A stretch of DNA of 64,000 nucleotides from Actinacidiphila bryophytorum (GCF_016916835.1 NZ_JAFFIX010000002.1:248001-312000); one strand, 5' to 3'. Counted from the first letter of the stretch, positions 45,024-54,591 are shown. Notes: a model not told the origin generated them from the sequence alone. Numbers and translations: made by a program.

Positions 45024-45440
45024 ATGCCCGAGGTCGAGGTGTTGGTGGGACAGGTGGTGCCCGCGATCAGTGCGGCCGTCGGGGCGTACGGGGTCGGGGT
45101 GCTCAGCCGGGTGCAGGACGCGGCGGCGCAGGGCACGGTCGGGCTGGGGCGGCGGCTGCTGGCGCGGCTGCTGGGTGTGGCGGCGGAACCCGGGCGGTTG
45201 GAGGGCGCCGTCGAGGACCTCGCGGCGGCCGAGGAGGACGACCCGGACGCGGTGGCCGCACTGCGGTTGCAGGTCCGGCGGATCCTGCTGGAGCACCCGG
45301 AGCTGGCGGCCGAGCTGGCCGGGATGTTCCCCGCGGGGCCGCAGGCGCATGCGACCGGCACCCGGTCGGTGGCCGTCGCGGGCGACAACACGGGGCCGAT
45401 CACGACGGGCGACAACTCCCCGGTGAGGGACGGCGGTTGA
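45024..45440 (+). CDS. Small helical protein with C-terminal amyloid-like signalling motif (candidate effector)
   Basis: This 138-aa protein is alpha-helical over about residues 1-105, with a hydrophobic first helix (VEVLVGQVVPAISAAVGAYGVGVL). It ends in a short beta-prone tail, RSVAVAGDNTGPITTGDNSP (114-133). The next protein carries RSVTVGAANHAPVTTGDHSP at 41-60, identical at 12 of 20 positions. In bacterial amyloid-signalling pairs a helical effector and an adjacent NLR share such a motif, which nucleates the effector when the NLR oligomerises. GGAGGGGG precedes the ATG. Its stop overlaps the downstream TTG start (TTGA). Effector function is inferred, not shown. Confidence 0.75.
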   Translation: MPEVEVLVGQVVPAISAAVGAYGVGVLSRVQDAAAQGTVGLGRRLLARLLGVAAEPGRLEGAVEDLAAAEEDDPDAVAALRLQVRRILLEHPELAAELAGMFPAGPQAHATGTRSVAVAGDNTGPITTGDNSPVRDGG

Positions 45441-47800
45441 GCACCGAACCGCAGGCAGGCGGCCCCCCGGGCGCGGGCGCGCAGCCCGAAGCCGCACACA
45501 CCGCACCCCCGGGCGCCCGGCCCGGAGCCGTTCTCCCCCAACCCCCCGGCGGCGAGCGCTCCGTCACCGTCGGCGCCGCCAACCACGCCCCGGTCACCAC
45601 CGGCGACCACTCCCCGATCACCGCCGTGACGGTCGGCTCCCTCCCCCCGGTCGCGGACGTCCCGCCCGCCGCAGGCCCCGTCGGCCTCGACGCGCAGGCC
45701 CGCCAGTTCGTGGGCCGCACACGGGAGTTGGCCGTGCTGGAGCAGGCCCTGTCCGGCGGCAGGGGAGCCGTGGTCCAGGCCGTGCACGGCCTGGGCGGCA
45801 TCGGCAAGAGCGCTCTGGCGGCGCAGTACGTGGCCCTGCACGCCCGGGAGTTCACCCAGGTCGTGTGGCTCACCGCGGAGGACGGCGCCGGCGTCGAGGC
45901 GGGCCTGCGCCGGCTGGCGATCGCGCTGGAACCGCAGCTCGACCGCTTCCTGTCCTCCGAGGCGCTGGCGGAACGCGCGGTCGCCTGGCTGGCCGCGCAC
46001 GACGGCTGGCTGCTGGTCCTGGACAACGTCACCGCGATGCGCGACATCAGCGCCCTGCTGGAGCGGCTGGGCGGGGGCGGCGGACGCTTCCTGGCCACGA
46101 GCCGCCGCGCGGTCGGCTGGCAGCGGATCGGCGCGACGCCCGTACGCCTGGACGTCCTCGCGCCGGACGAGGCGCTGGCCCTGCTGGGCAGGACCGTCGG
46201 GGCGGCGGCGCAAACCCTCGACGGGGGCGACGAGTTGTGCGCGCAGCTCGGCCACCTCCCGCTGGCCATCGTGCAGGCCGGCGGCTACATCGCGCAGAAC
46301 GGCCTGACGGCACGGGCGTATCTGGCCCTGCTGGCCGAGCAGTCGGCGCACCTTTACGCGACCGGCGACGAGGACACCGACCCCGGCCGCACCATCGCCA
46401 GGACCTGGCGGCTGATCCTGGACCGGCTGGCCGCCGACGACCCGCTGCCGGGGCGGATCCTGCGGGTCCTGGCCTGGTTCGCCCCGGACGGCATCCCGGC
46501 CGGCCTGCTGAACGGCCTGGCCCCGCAGCCGGGCCTGGGCGAGGCGCTGGGGAAGCTGGCCGCGTACAACATGCTCACCCGCGGCGGCGACCCGGAAGAA
46601 CCGCTGCTCGCCGTCCACCGCCTGGTCCAGGCGGTCTCCCGCACCTCTGACCCGGCGGACCCGCACCGCACACCGGAGCTGGTCGACGAGGCCCGCGCCA
46701 GGGCGACCAGGCTGCTGATCGACGCCGCCCCCCGGCAGCCGGGCAGCCCGGCGACCTGGCCGGTGTGGCGCCGCCTGCTCCCGCACGTCCTCGCACTCGC
46801 CGACCACACCTCCCCGGAGACCGACACCCTCACGACCTGCCGGCTGCTGGGCCTCACCGGTGAATTCCTGCAGGACCAGGGGGACTTGCCGCGCGCGATC
46901 GACCAGCTGAGCCGCACCTACGACAGCGACCGGCGCCTGCAGGGCGCCGACAGCCCCAGCACGATGATCTCGCTGAACAACCTCGCGCTCGCCCACGAAG
47001 GCGCGGGCCATCTCCAGCGGGCGATCGAGCTGCACGAGCGGAACCTCGCCGACCGGCTGCGCATCCTCGGCCCCGACCACCCCAACACCCTGACCAGCCG
47101 CAACAATCTCGGCTACACCTACCGGGAGGCCGGGGACCTGGACCGGGCGCTCCCGCTGCTTGAGCAGAACCTCGAAGACCGGCTGCGCATCCTCGGCCCC
47201 GACCACGCCAACACCCTGGTCTCCCGCAACAACCTCGCCCTCGCCTACCGTTCTGCGGGCGACCTCGACCGCTCCATCGCACTGCACGAGCACAACCTGG
47301 CCGAGCGCGTACGCGTCCTCGGCCCCGACCACCCCAACACCCTGGGCTCGCGCACCAACCTCGCCGACGCGTACCACGCGAAGCGGGACCTCGACCGGGC
47401 GATCCCGCAGCACGAGCAGCTGGTCGCCGACTCCGAACGCGTCCTCGGCCCGGACCACCCCACCACCCTGATCGCCCGCAACAACCTCGCCACCGCCTAC
47501 CGTTCTGCGGGGCAGGTGGACCGGGCACTGGCCATGCACGAGCAGATCCTCGCGGCCCGGCTGCGCATCCTCGGCCCCGACCACCCCAACACCCTGAATT
47601 CGCGCAACAACCTCGCCAGCACCGTCAGGGCGACCGGGGACGTCGCACGGGCCGCCGCGCTGTTCGAACCCCTGCTCGCCGACGTGGAGCGAGCCCTCGG
47701 CGCGGACCACCCGCAGACCCGCACGGTCCGCGACAACCTCGACAGCGCCCGCCGGCGCCTCGCCGACCTCGCGCGACGGGCGCAGGACCCGCCCGCCTGA
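45437..47800 (+). CDS. NB-ARC/TPR NLR-like protein with N-terminal amyloid-like motif
   Basis: This 787-aa protein starts with a disordered Pro/Ala segment and the GD/N-rich motif at 41-60. The NB-ARC ATPase follows: Walker A GLGGIGKSAL (about 119-128), Walker B WLLVLDNV, sensor RFLATSRR and LGHLPLAIVQAGGYIAQ (GxP motif). A winged-helix region precedes about seven kinesin-light-chain-type TPRs of 42 aa (NLAxRLRILGPDHPNTLxSRNNLAxAYR). NLRs use the repeats to sense a trigger and the NB-ARC to oligomerise. The TTG start overlaps the stop of the small gene, so the two are made together. The repeats are very alike, which suggests recent expansion. Confidence 0.9.
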   Translation: MSTEPQAGGPPGAGAQPEAAHTAPPGARPGAVLPQPPGGERSVTVGAANHAPVTTGDHSPITAVTVGSLPPVADVPPAAGPVGLDAQARQFVGRTRELAVLEQALSGGRGAVVQAVHGLGGIGKSALAAQYVALHAREFTQVVWLTAEDGAGVEAGLRRLAIALEPQLDRFLSSEALAERAVAWLAAHDGWLLVLDNVTAMRDISALLERLGGGGGRFLATSRRAVGWQRIGATPVRLDVLAPDEALALLGRTVGAAAQTLDGGDELCAQLGHLPLAIVQAGGYIAQNGLTARAYLALLAEQSAHLYATGDEDTDPGRTIARTWRLILDRLAADDPLPGRILRVLAWFAPDGIPAGLLNGLAPQPGLGEALGKLAAYNMLTRGGDPEEPLLAVHRLVQAVSRTSDPADPHRTPELVDEARARATRLLIDAAPRQPGSPATWPVWRRLLPHVLALADHTSPETDTLTTCRLLGLTGEFLQDQGDLPRAIDQLSRTYDSDRRLQGADSPSTMISLNNLALAHEGAGHLQRAIELHERNLADRLRILGPDHPNTLTSRNNLGYTYREAGDLDRALPLLEQNLEDRLRILGPDHANTLVSRNNLALAYRSAGDLDRSIALHEHNLAERVRVLGPDHPNTLGSRTNLADAYHAKRDLDRAIPQHEQLVADSERVLGPDHPTTLIARNNLATAYRSAGQVDRALAMHEQILAARLRILGPDHPNTLNSRNNLASTVRATGDVARAAALFEPLLADVERALGADHPQTRTVRDNLDSARRRLADLARRAQDPPA
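46928..47740 (+). repeat. 126-bp coding repeats (TPR units)
   Basis: About six to seven in-frame 126-bp units encode the 42-residue TPRs of the NLR protein. The sequence CGGCTGCGCATCCTCGG, for example, recurs at 47054 and 47180. High nucleotide identity indicates recent duplication or ongoing homogenisation. Confidence 0.85.
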
Positions 47801-47910
47801 CCCCCTGTGACCGGCGTCACGGCCGCGGTTGTCACGCCCGCCCGCACCCGCCCGTCCTCCCCGCGTCAAGGAAGTACGCGAGGGAAGTACGCACAGGCAG
47901 GGGAGTCATC

Positions 47911-48855
47911 ATGCGAGTAGTCGTCGCGGGCGCGACCGGGGTCGTCGGGCGGCAGGTCGTGCCGCTGCTCACCGCCGCGGGGCACGAGGTCGTCGCGCTG
48001 TCGCGCAGGCCGGGACCGCAGCGGGCCGCAGGGGTGCGGGCCGTCGGCGTGGACGCCCTGGACCAGGCCGCACTGGCCGCGAGCGTGCGGGACGCGCAGC
48101 CGGACGCCGTCGTGCACCTGCTCACCGCGATCCCCGCGCGGATCGACCCGCGCCGGATGGAACGGGACTTCGCGCTGACCAACCGGCTGCGCACCGAGTC
48201 CGCACGGACACTGGCCTCGGCCGCGGGCGACGCCGGCGCCCGCTTCCTCGCGCAGGGCCTGGCCTACGCCTACGACCCGGCGCCCGGCGCGGCCGACGAG
48301 GACGCGCCGTTCTGGAACCGGCCGCCCAAGCAGTGGGCGACGACCCTGGAGGCGCTGCGGACGCTGGAGCGGATCACCGCGGAGGCCGGCGGCCTGGTGC
48401 TGCGCTTCGGGCACCTCTACGGACCCGGCACCGCCTTCGGGCGCGGCGGGTCGGGCCTGGCGCAGATCAGCGCCCGCAAGATGCCGGTCGTCGGCGACGG
48501 CAGCGGCACCTTCTCCTTCACCCACACCCGGGACGCGGCCTCCGCGGTGGTCGCCGCGCTGGACCACCCGCAGGTGACCGGGGCGCTCAACATCGTGGAC
48601 GACGAGCCCGCGCTGCTGCGCGACTGGCTGCCCGGGGTGGCCGCGCTGCTCGGCGCCCCGGCGCCGCAGAAGGTCCCCACGGCGATGGCCCGGCTCGCCG
48701 CCGGCGCATGGGGCGCCGCCTTCATGACCAGGCTGCGCGGCGCCGACAACTCCCGGGCCAGGCAGGCCCTGGAGTGGGCGCCGCGCTACCCGACCTGGCG
48801 CGAGGGCTTTACGGCCGAGCACCTGGGGAGCGAGCAGGCGGCGCGAAAGGCGTGA
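47911..48855 (+). CDS. NAD-dependent epimerase/dehydratase-family protein
   Basis: This 314-aa protein has an extended SDR fold. The cofactor loop is VVVAGATGVVGRQVV at the N-terminus, and the substrate domain includes LRFGHLYGPGTAFGRGGSG and FSFTHTRDAASAVVAAL. The usual YxxxK motif is not obvious; the region near residue 150 reads PPKQWATTLEAL, so catalysis may be atypical. GCAGGGGAG precedes the ATG. It stands 110 nt after the NLR gene and is convergent with a GNAT gene. Confidence 0.87.
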   Translation: MRVVVAGATGVVGRQVVPLLTAAGHEVVALSRRPGPQRAAGVRAVGVDALDQAALAASVRDAQPDAVVHLLTAIPARIDPRRMERDFALTNRLRTESARTLASAAGDAGARFLAQGLAYAYDPAPGAADEDAPFWNRPPKQWATTLEALRTLERITAEAGGLVLRFGHLYGPGTAFGRGGSGLAQISARKMPVVGDGSGTFSFTHTRDAASAVVAALDHPQVTGALNIVDDEPALLRDWLPGVAALLGAPAPQKVPTAMARLAAGAWGAAFMTRLRGADNSRARQALEWAPRYPTWREGFTAEHLGSEQAARKA

Positions 48856-48876
48856 AGAGACGGGACGGCGTGCCGG

Positions 48877-49308
48877 CTACTGCTCGCCGAGCGCCATCCA
48901 CTTGCCCGGGTCCGCGAGCGGTTCGAACCCCACCTGGGCGTAGACGCCGTGCGCGTCGGCGGTGGCCAGCATGATGCGGCGCAGGCCGTAGGGGGCGAGG
49001 TGGTCGCGCACGGCGGCCACCAGCGCCGTCCCGAGGCCCTTGCCGCGGGCGGCGGGATCGACGTAGACGTCGCAGAGCCAGGCGAAGGTGGACAGGTCGG
49101 TGACGATCCGCGCGTACGCGGACTGGGCGCCCGACGCGCTGTCGTAGACCCCGAAGTTGAGGGATCCGGCGATCGCCGCGTCCTGCTTGTCCCGCGGACG
49201 CCCGAGCGCCCAGTACGCGTCCTGTGACAGCCACCGGTGGATGAGCGCCGCGTCGAGCCGCGCGGGGTCGGTGGACAACTCGTAGCCGTCGGGCAGTTCG
49301 TGCGTCAT
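48877..49308 (-). CDS. GNAT-family acetyltransferase
   Basis: This 143-aa protein is a compact GCN5-like acetyltransferase with the acetyl-CoA loop VDPAARGKGLGTALVAAV and the final strand GVYAQVGFEPLADPGKWM. The LSxDAYWALGRPRDK opening is common in a Streptomyces subgroup. ATG 49308 is taken; a GTG at 49320 is in frame. Substrate unknown. Confidence 0.9.
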   Translation of the reverse strand: MTHELPDGYELSTDPARLDAALIHRWLSQDAYWALGRPRDKQDAAIAGSLNFGVYDSASGAQSAYARIVTDLSTFAWLCDVYVDPAARGKGLGTALVAAVRDHLAPYGLRRIMLATADAHGVYAQVGFEPLADPGKWMALGEQ

Positions 49309-49354
49309 GCCCGCACCCAACCAGCCCGCGCAGCGCCCCTGCCAGCCAATTTCG

Positions 49355-49900
49355 CTACGCGGACGGGCAGTACGTGAGGGCCGCCACCCCCGGTCCCATC
49401 ACGGTGGCCTCGGCGAGCGTGAGGTCCACCCGGCGCGAGCCCGGCTCGAAGAGCCGGGGTCCCGCCTTGCCCAGCAGCACCGGCGAGACCAGCACCCGGT
49501 ATTGGTCCACCAGGCCGGCTTCCAGCAGCGCCGCGGTCAAGGACTCGCCGCCGTAGGCGACCAGGTCGCCGCCGGGCTGTTCCTTGAGCTTGCAGGTGGC
49601 CGCGACCGCGTCCCCTTCGAGCAGCTGCGAGTTCTGCCACGGCAGTTCGGTGAGGGTGGTCGAAGCCACGTGCTTGGGGAGGCTGTTGAGCTTGTCGACG
49701 TAGGCGAGCCCGGACCTGCCCGGCCAGATGGCGGCGAAGAGCTGGTAGGTCCTGCGGCCCAGCAGCAGCCCGTCGCAGTTCTTCAGCAGACTCCCGTGGT
49801 AGCGGGCCGTCGCCTCGTGGTCGAAGGGCAGCCCCCAGTCCTGCAGGTCCCCCACGTGCCCGTCCAGCGTCGCGTACGTCGTCACGATCAGCTTGCGCAT
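49355..49900 (-). CDS. RibD C-terminal/dihydrofolate reductase-like protein
   Basis: This 181-aa protein has the DHFR-like fold of the RibD C-terminal family: MRKLIVTTYATLDGHV, GLLLGRRTYQLFAAIWP and a pyridine-nucleotide loop GGDLVAYGGESLTAALLEAGLVDQYRVLVSPVLLG. Such proteins are NADPH-dependent reductases of unknown substrate. ATG 49900 has GAGG 5 nt upstream. It lies downstream of purL, beyond a strong terminator, so it is its own unit. Confidence 0.92.
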   Translation of the reverse strand: MRKLIVTTYATLDGHVGDLQDWGLPFDHEATARYHGSLLKNCDGLLLGRRTYQLFAAIWPGRSGLAYVDKLNSLPKHVASTTLTELPWQNSQLLEGDAVAATCKLKEQPGGDLVAYGGESLTAALLEAGLVDQYRVLVSPVLLGKAGPRLFEPGSRRVDLTLAEATVMGPGVAALTYCPSA

Positions 49901-49990
49901 CACTGCCTCTTTCCCGCGGTCCGTGTCCCCGGTTCGTGTCCGGCAGGGGTGCAGACACCGGGGCGGGGCCGAAGTGGGCGGTGACGCACC

Positions 49991-50046
49991 GGGGGGCGTA
50001 CGCGGCGGGCCCGGCTGAAGCGCCGGGCCGCCGCGTACGCCCCCCA
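49991..50046 (-). terminator. purL terminator
   Basis: A very long stem: GGGGGGCGTACGCGGCGGG at the left pairs with CCGCCGCGTACGCCCCCC at the right around a TGAA loop region. It lies 13 nt past the purL stop and ends the purS-purQ-purL unit. Confidence 0.85.
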
Positions 50047-50059
50047 GGGGTCGCGCGAT

Positions 50060-52309
50060 TCAGGCCAGCAGCCCCGGAATCGTGCCCTCGTGCACCGCAC
50101 CCAGCTCGGCCAGCGGGATCGCGAACTCGCCCTGGACCTCCACCGCGTCGCCGTCGATCACGCCGATCCGGGTGACCGGCAGACCGCGCGCACCGCACAT
50201 GTCGGTGAAGCGCAGCTCCTCCGAGCGCGGCACCGCGACGATCGCGCGGCCCGCGGACTCCGAGAAGAGGAAGGTGAAGGCGTCGAGCCCGTCCGGCACG
50301 ACGAGCCGGGCACCGTGGCCGCCGCGCAGGCAGGACTCGGTGACCGCCTGGATCAGGCCACCGTCGGACAGGTCGTGGGCGGCGTCGATCATGCCGTCGC
50401 GCGAGCCGGAGATCAGGATCTCGGCGAGCAGCTTCTCCCGCTCCAGGTCCACTGCGGGCGGCATGCCGCCGAGGTGGTCGTGGACGACCTGGGACCAGGC
50501 CGAGCCGCCGAACTCCTCGCGGGTCTCGCCCAGCAGCAGGATCAGCTGGCCCTGCTCGCCGAACGCCATCGGCGTACGCCGGTTGACGTCGTCGATCACG
50601 CCGAGCACCGCGACCACCGGGGTCGGGTGGATGGCCGCGTCCCCGGTCTGGTTGTACAGCGAGACGTTGCCGCCGGTCACCGGGGTGCCCAGGGCCAGGC
50701 AGCCGTCGGCGAGACCGCGGGTGGCCTCGGCGAACTGCCACATGACCGCCGGGTCCTCGGGGGAGCCGAAGTTCAGGCAGTCGGAGACGGCCAGCGGCTT
50801 CGCACCGGTCGCGGCGACGTTGCGGTACGCCTCCGCCAGCGCGAGCTGCGCACCCGTGTAGGGGTCGAGCTTGGCGTAGCGCCCGTTGCCGTCGGTGGCC
50901 AGCGCCACGCCGAGGTCGGTGTCGGCGTCGATGCGTACGACACCGGAGTCCTCGGGCTGGGCCAGCACCGTGTTGCCCTGCACGAAACGGTCGTACTGGT
51001 CGGTGACCCAGGACTTGGACGCCTGGTTGGGCGAGCCGACCAGCGTGAGCACCTGGGCGCGCAGCTCCGCGGAGTCCGCGGGCCGCGGCAGCCGGCCCGC
51101 GTCGTCGGCCTGCAGCGTGTCCTGCCAGTCGGGGCGGGCGTAGGGGCGGTGGTACGTCGGCCCCTCGTGCGCCACGGAACGCGGCGGCACGTCCACGATC
51201 TGCTCGCCGTGCCAGAAGATCTCCAGCCGCGAACCCTCGGTGACCTCACCGATGACGGTCGCGATGACATCCCACTTCTCGCAGATCTCCAGGAAGCGGT
51301 CGACCTTGTCCGGCTCGACGATCGCGCACATCCGCTCCTGCGACTCGCTCATGAGGATCTCCTCGGGCGAGAGCGTCGCGTCGCGCAGCGGCACGGTGTC
51401 CAGCTCGACCCGCATGCCGCCGGAGCCGGCCGAGGCCAGCTCGGAGGTGGCGCAGGACAGGCCGGCGCCGCCGAGGTCCTGGATGCCCGCGACCAGCTGC
51501 TCGCGGAAGATCTCCAGGGTGCACTCGATGAGCAGCTTCTCCTGGAAGGGGTCGCCGACCTGGACGGCGGGCCGCCGGGAGGGTCCTGTGGAGTCGAAGG
51601 TCTCGCTGGCCAGCACCGACACACCGCCGATGCCGTCGCCGCCGGTCCTGGCGCCGTACAGGATCACCTTGTTGCCGGCGCCCGAGGCCTGCGCGAGGTG
51701 GATGTCCTCGTGCTTCATGACGCCCACGCACAGCGCGTTGACCAGCGGGTTGCCCTGGTAGCAGGGGTCGAAGACGACCTCGCCGCCGATGTTGGGCAGG
51801 CCCAGGCAGTTGCCGTAGCCGCCGACGCCGGCGACGACGCCGGGCAGTACGCGCTTGGTGTCGGGGTGGTCGGCGGCGCCGAAGCGCAGCGGGTCCATGA
51901 CCGCGACCGGGCGCGCGCCCATGGCCAGGATGTCCCGCACGATGCCGCCGACACCGGTGGCCGCGCCCTGGTAGGGCTCGATGTACGAGGGGTGGTTGTG
52001 CGACTCGATCTTGAAGGTGACCGCGTAGCCCTGGCCGACGTCGACCACTCCGGCGTTCTCACCGATGCCGACCAGCAGCGCGTCGGTCTGCGGCGCCTTC
52101 TCGCCGAACTGCTTCAGGTGCACCTTGCTGGACTTGTACGAGCAGTGCTCGGACCACATGACCGAGTACATGGCCAGCTCGGCGCCGGTCGGGCGGCGGC
52201 CCAGGATCTCCCTGATCCGGGCGTACTCGTCCTCCTTGAGGCCGAGTTCCTTCCAGGGCTGCCCCGACTCGGGGGTCTCGGCGGCGTGCTTGACGGTATC
52301 CAGGGTCAC
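50060..52309 (-). CDS. purL: Phosphoribosylformylglycinamidine synthase subunit PurL
   Basis: This 749-aa enzyme uses ATP and ammonia to turn FGAR into FGAM, step 4 of purine synthesis. It is the small PurL form that works with PurQ (glutaminase) and PurS. Visible are [62 protein letters not shown] and [27 protein letters not shown]. It follows purQ by 85 nt on the same strand. Confidence 0.98.
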   Translation of the reverse strand: MTLDTVKHAAETPESGQPWKELGLKEDEYARIREILGRRPTGAELAMYSVMWSEHCSYKSSKVHLKQFGEKAPQTDALLVGIGENAGVVDVGQGYAVTFKIESHNHPSYIEPYQGAATGVGGIVRDILAMGARPVAVMDPLRFGAADHPDTKRVLPGVVAGVGGYGNCLGLPNIGGEVVFDPCYQGNPLVNALCVGVMKHEDIHLAQASGAGNKVILYGARTGGDGIGGVSVLASETFDSTGPSRRPAVQVGDPFQEKLLIECTLEIFREQLVAGIQDLGGAGLSCATSELASAGSGGMRVELDTVPLRDATLSPEEILMSESQERMCAIVEPDKVDRFLEICEKWDVIATVIGEVTEGSRLEIFWHGEQIVDVPPRSVAHEGPTYHRPYARPDWQDTLQADDAGRLPRPADSAELRAQVLTLVGSPNQASKSWVTDQYDRFVQGNTVLAQPEDSGVVRIDADTDLGVALATDGNGRYAKLDPYTGAQLALAEAYRNVAATGAKPLAVSDCLNFGSPEDPAVMWQFAEATRGLADGCLALGTPVTGGNVSLYNQTGDAAIHPTPVVAVLGVIDDVNRRTPMAFGEQGQLILLLGETREEFGGSAWSQVVHDHLGGMPPAVDLEREKLLAEILISGSRDGMIDAAHDLSDGGLIQAVTESCLRGGHGARLVVPDGLDAFTFLFSESAGRAIVAVPRSEELRFTDMCGARGLPVTRIGVIDGDAVEVQGEFAIPLAELGAVHEGTIPGLLA

Positions 52310-52394
52310 GCTCGGTCGCTCCTTCGCGCGATGTGGTGCTGACGTCGCTGGCTGGGGCGCTCAGTCGCTCCCTCGGCGGCTCCGGTATCGAGAC

Positions 52395-53075
52395 TCATGC
52401 GGAGACCAGCTTCTTGATGACCGAGGTGAAGAAGGCGAGGCCGTCGGTGCGGCCGGTGCCGATCAGCGGCTCGACCGCGTGCTCGGGATGCGGCATGAGG
52501 CCGACGACGTTGCCCGCCGCGTTGCTGATGCCGGCGATGTCGCGCAGCGACCCGTTCGGGTTGACGTCCCGGTAGCGGAAGACGACCCGGCCCTCGGCCT
52601 CCAGGTCGTCGAGGGTGCGCTCGTCGGCGGTGTAGCGGCCGTCGATGTTCTTCAGCGGGATGGAGATCTCCTCGCCGGCCGCGTAGTCCGCGGTCCAGGC
52701 GGTGGCTGCCGTCTCGACCCGCAGCTTCTGGTCGCGGCACACGAAGTGGAGCCCGGTGTTCCTGAGCATCGCACCCGGCAGCAGATGCGCTTCGCACAGC
52801 ACCTGGAAACCGTTGCAGATGCCGAGCACGGGCATTCCTGCGTTCGCCTGTTCGACAATCGATCCCATCACGGGCGAGAAGCGGGAGATCGCGCCGGCCC
52901 GCAGATAGTCGCCGTAGGAGAAGCCGCCGGGCAGAACGACCGCGTCGACCTGCTTGAGGTCCTTGTCGCGGTGCCAGAGCGGAACCGCTTCCGCGCCCGC
53001 GATGCCGATCGCCCGCTGCGTGTCGCGGTCGTCCAGCGTGCCGGGAAATGTGACGACACCAATGCGGGCAGTCAC
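52395..53075 (-). CDS. purQ: Phosphoribosylformylglycinamidine synthase glutaminase PurQ
   Basis: This 226-aa class I glutaminase supplies ammonia to PurL. The nucleophile Cys lies in [10 protein letters not shown], and the His-Glu pair in [11 protein letters not shown]. The opening [19 protein letters not shown] and [15 protein letters not shown] are typical. Its ATG overlaps the purS stop (ATGA), so the two are coupled. Confidence 0.98.
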   Translation of the reverse strand: MTARIGVVTFPGTLDDRDTQRAIGIAGAEAVPLWHRDKDLKQVDAVVLPGGFSYGDYLRAGAISRFSPVMGSIVEQANAGMPVLGICNGFQVLCEAHLLPGAMLRNTGLHFVCRDQKLRVETAATAWTADYAAGEEISIPLKNIDGRYTADERTLDDLEAEGRVVFRYRDVNPNGSLRDIAGISNAAGNVVGLMPHPEHAVEPLIGTGRTDGLAFFTSVIKKLVSA

Positions 53076-53317
53076 GACTCGACCTTTACGTCGAAGTCCT
53101 CGATCACGGTGTTGGCGAGAAAGGTTTCCGCCATCTCCCGAATGCGGGCGAGGGCGGCGTCGTCGACCGGCCCCTCGACCTCGAGTTCAAAGCGCTTTCC
53201 CTGGCGGACGTCGGAGATCCCGGCGAAGCCGAGGCGCGGCAGCGCACGCTGTACTGCCTGGCCCTGGGGGTCGAGGATCTCCGGCTTGAGCATGACGTCG
53301 ACTACGACGCGTGCCAC
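53072..53317 (-). CDS. purS: Phosphoribosylformylglycinamidine synthase subunit PurS
   Basis: This 81-aa protein bridges PurL and PurQ in the FGAM synthase complex. It starts [19 protein letters not shown] and contains [16 protein letters not shown] 53317 is preferred because GGGAG lies 5 nt upstream; the GTG at 53323 overlaps that site. First gene of the purSQL operon, with a 4-nt overlap into purQ. Confidence 0.97.
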   Translation of the reverse strand: MARVVVDVMLKPEILDPQGQAVQRALPRLGFAGISDVRQGKRFELEVEGPVDDAALARIREMAETFLANTVIEDFDVKVES

Positions 53318-53748
53318 TGGCACTCCCGGTGGTGTGGTGCGTGAGGTGGCTCCAGCGTACCCGGTGCGAAATTCTACGCGAGTAGATATGGGATGTACGT
53401 CCGATCAGCGGCAGATCATGCATCACGTTTATGTATCGGCTGTCAAAATACCTGGGGAAACCCGGCGGAAAATCATAGGGTCCCGATGGCGTACAAGGCT
53501 TGGGATGACGCGCGGCCGGGAATTATCAGTAACATCTGCCGTCCCATTCCGTGACACCGCACAAGCACCGCCCTGAATGCACATTTGTCGACACCTGCGC
53601 GTCGGCGTGCCCGCGACACCACAGCCGGGCCGTACCCGTACCGCACCGGGCCGCGAGGCCACGGCGGCACGGCGCGGCCGCCGGCCCCGGCGACACCGGC
53701 CGGTCACCGCGGGGGCATGCCGACGGCGTACGAAAGGACCGATTCCCC
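53318..53748. other. Divergent control region of purSQL and lsr2
   Basis: This 431-bp gap holds promoters for both directions. Toward purS a TAGAAT box (53371-53376 on the minus strand) lies about 55 nt ahead of the start and overlaps a small dyad TCTACGCGAGTAGA. TTGACA occurs on the same strand at 53441-53446. The 53360-53490 stretch is AT-rich for this genome, as expected near an Lsr2-bound promoter. No gene is supported here. Confidence 0.5.
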
Positions 53749-54066
53749 ATGGCGCAACGCGTACTGGTCACCCTCGCCGATGATCTCGACGGCGGCGAGG
53801 CCGCGGAAACGATCGCATTCGGCGTCGACGGGCAGTGGTACGAGATCGACCTCTCGTCCGAGAACGCGGACAAACTGCGCCACGAGCTGGCGCCCTACGT
53901 CGAAGCCGGCCGCCGCCGCACGCTTTCCGGCCGCGCCTACAAGCGCACCCCCATCGCCCCCACCCCGGCCACCGTCCGCGCGTGGGCGCAGTCCAACGGA
54001 TTCGAGGTGCCGGCCCGCGGCCGCATTCCCAAGAAGGTCTACGAGGCGTTCAACAAGGCGGGCTGA
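53749..54066 (+). CDS. lsr2: Lsr2-type nucleoid-associated protein
   Basis: This 105-aa H-NS-like protein silences AT-rich, often acquired, DNA and bridges chromosome segments. The N-terminal dimerisation domain (MAQRVLVTLADDLDGGEAAETIAFGVDGQWYEIDLS) and the C-terminal DNA-binding domain with the RGR minor-groove hook (GFEVPARGRIPKKVYEAF) are both intact. GAAAGGA precedes the ATG. It diverges from purS. Streptomyces usually has more than one Lsr2 paralogue, and I cannot tell which this is. Confidence 0.95.
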   Translation: MAQRVLVTLADDLDGGEAAETIAFGVDGQWYEIDLSSENADKLRHELAPYVEAGRRRTLSGRAYKRTPIAPTPATVRAWAQSNGFEVPARGRIPKKVYEAFNKAG

Positions 54067-54232
54067 ACGCAGGGCAGTTGGGGGTGCGACCGACCGGTCA
54101 GCAGCCGGCCGCACCCCCGGCTCCGACCGCGACACGGCGGGCAGGGGCCGACTGGACAGCCACCCCCATCCGTCCGCTAGTGTGTGGAGCACGCCGAGGG
54201 CAGGACCGAAAGGCCAGGTCAGCGGACATCAT

Positions 54233-54304
54233 GCGGGTGTAGCTCAGTAGTAGAGCGCCCCCCTTCCAGGGGGGAGGCGCAGTGTGCAATTCCTGTCGCC
54301 CGCT
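54233..54304 (+). tRNA. tRNA-Gly (UCC)
   Basis: Acceptor GCGGGTG/CGCCCGC, anticodon TCC in the loop between CCCCC and GGGGG stems, and a T arm ending CAATTCCTGTCG. The D loop is short. CCA is not encoded. Read alone, about 85 nt before the next tRNA. Confidence 0.93.
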
Positions 54305-54387
54305 CCGATCGCCGACGCGAAAGCGCCACGGCCGATGACTCCGGTCATTGACATGTGGCGCATCGGGTAGAGTGGTCAGCACGACCT

Positions 54388-54460
54388 GCGGACGTGGCTC
54401 AGTTGGTAGAGCATCACCTTGCCAAGGTGAGGGTCGCGAGTTCGAATCTCGTCGTCCGCT
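54388..54460 (+). tRNA. tRNA-Gly (GCC), copy 1
   Basis: Acceptor GCGGACG/CGTCCGC, anticodon GCC in loop TTGCCAA, T arm CGCGAGTTCGAATCTCGTCG. CCA follows at 54461-54463. TAGAGT at 54368-54373 is a possible -10 box. Confidence 0.97.
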
Positions 54461-54470
54461 CCAGCAGGAA

Positions 54471-54502
54471 CGAAGGCCCCGGTCACATGACCGGGGCCTT
54501 CG
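54471..54502 (+). terminator. Terminator after tRNA-Gly copy 1
   Basis: CGAAGGCCCCGGTCA pairs with TGACCGGGGCCTTCG around a short loop, just after the tRNA. There is no T run, as is common in Streptomyces. Confidence 0.85.
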
Positions 54503-54591
54503 CCATGTGCCCGTCGTGTGTCGGGTCTCACACCCGGCGGAAAGCAGTTTCCGGTGCGCTGGGCCGATCGGGTACAGTATCTGCACGACCT

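Noticed and set aside
46928-47740. CRISPR-like array
   Set aside because: Regular repeats are in-frame coding TPR units with no unique spacers.
44984-47869. 961-aa minus-strand frame over the NLR module
   Set aside because: Its periodicity only mirrors the TPR repeats on the plus strand. The sense frame has intact NB-ARC motifs.
50090-52342. 750-aa plus-strand frame antisense to purL
   Set aside because: purL is certain and the frame is low-complexity.
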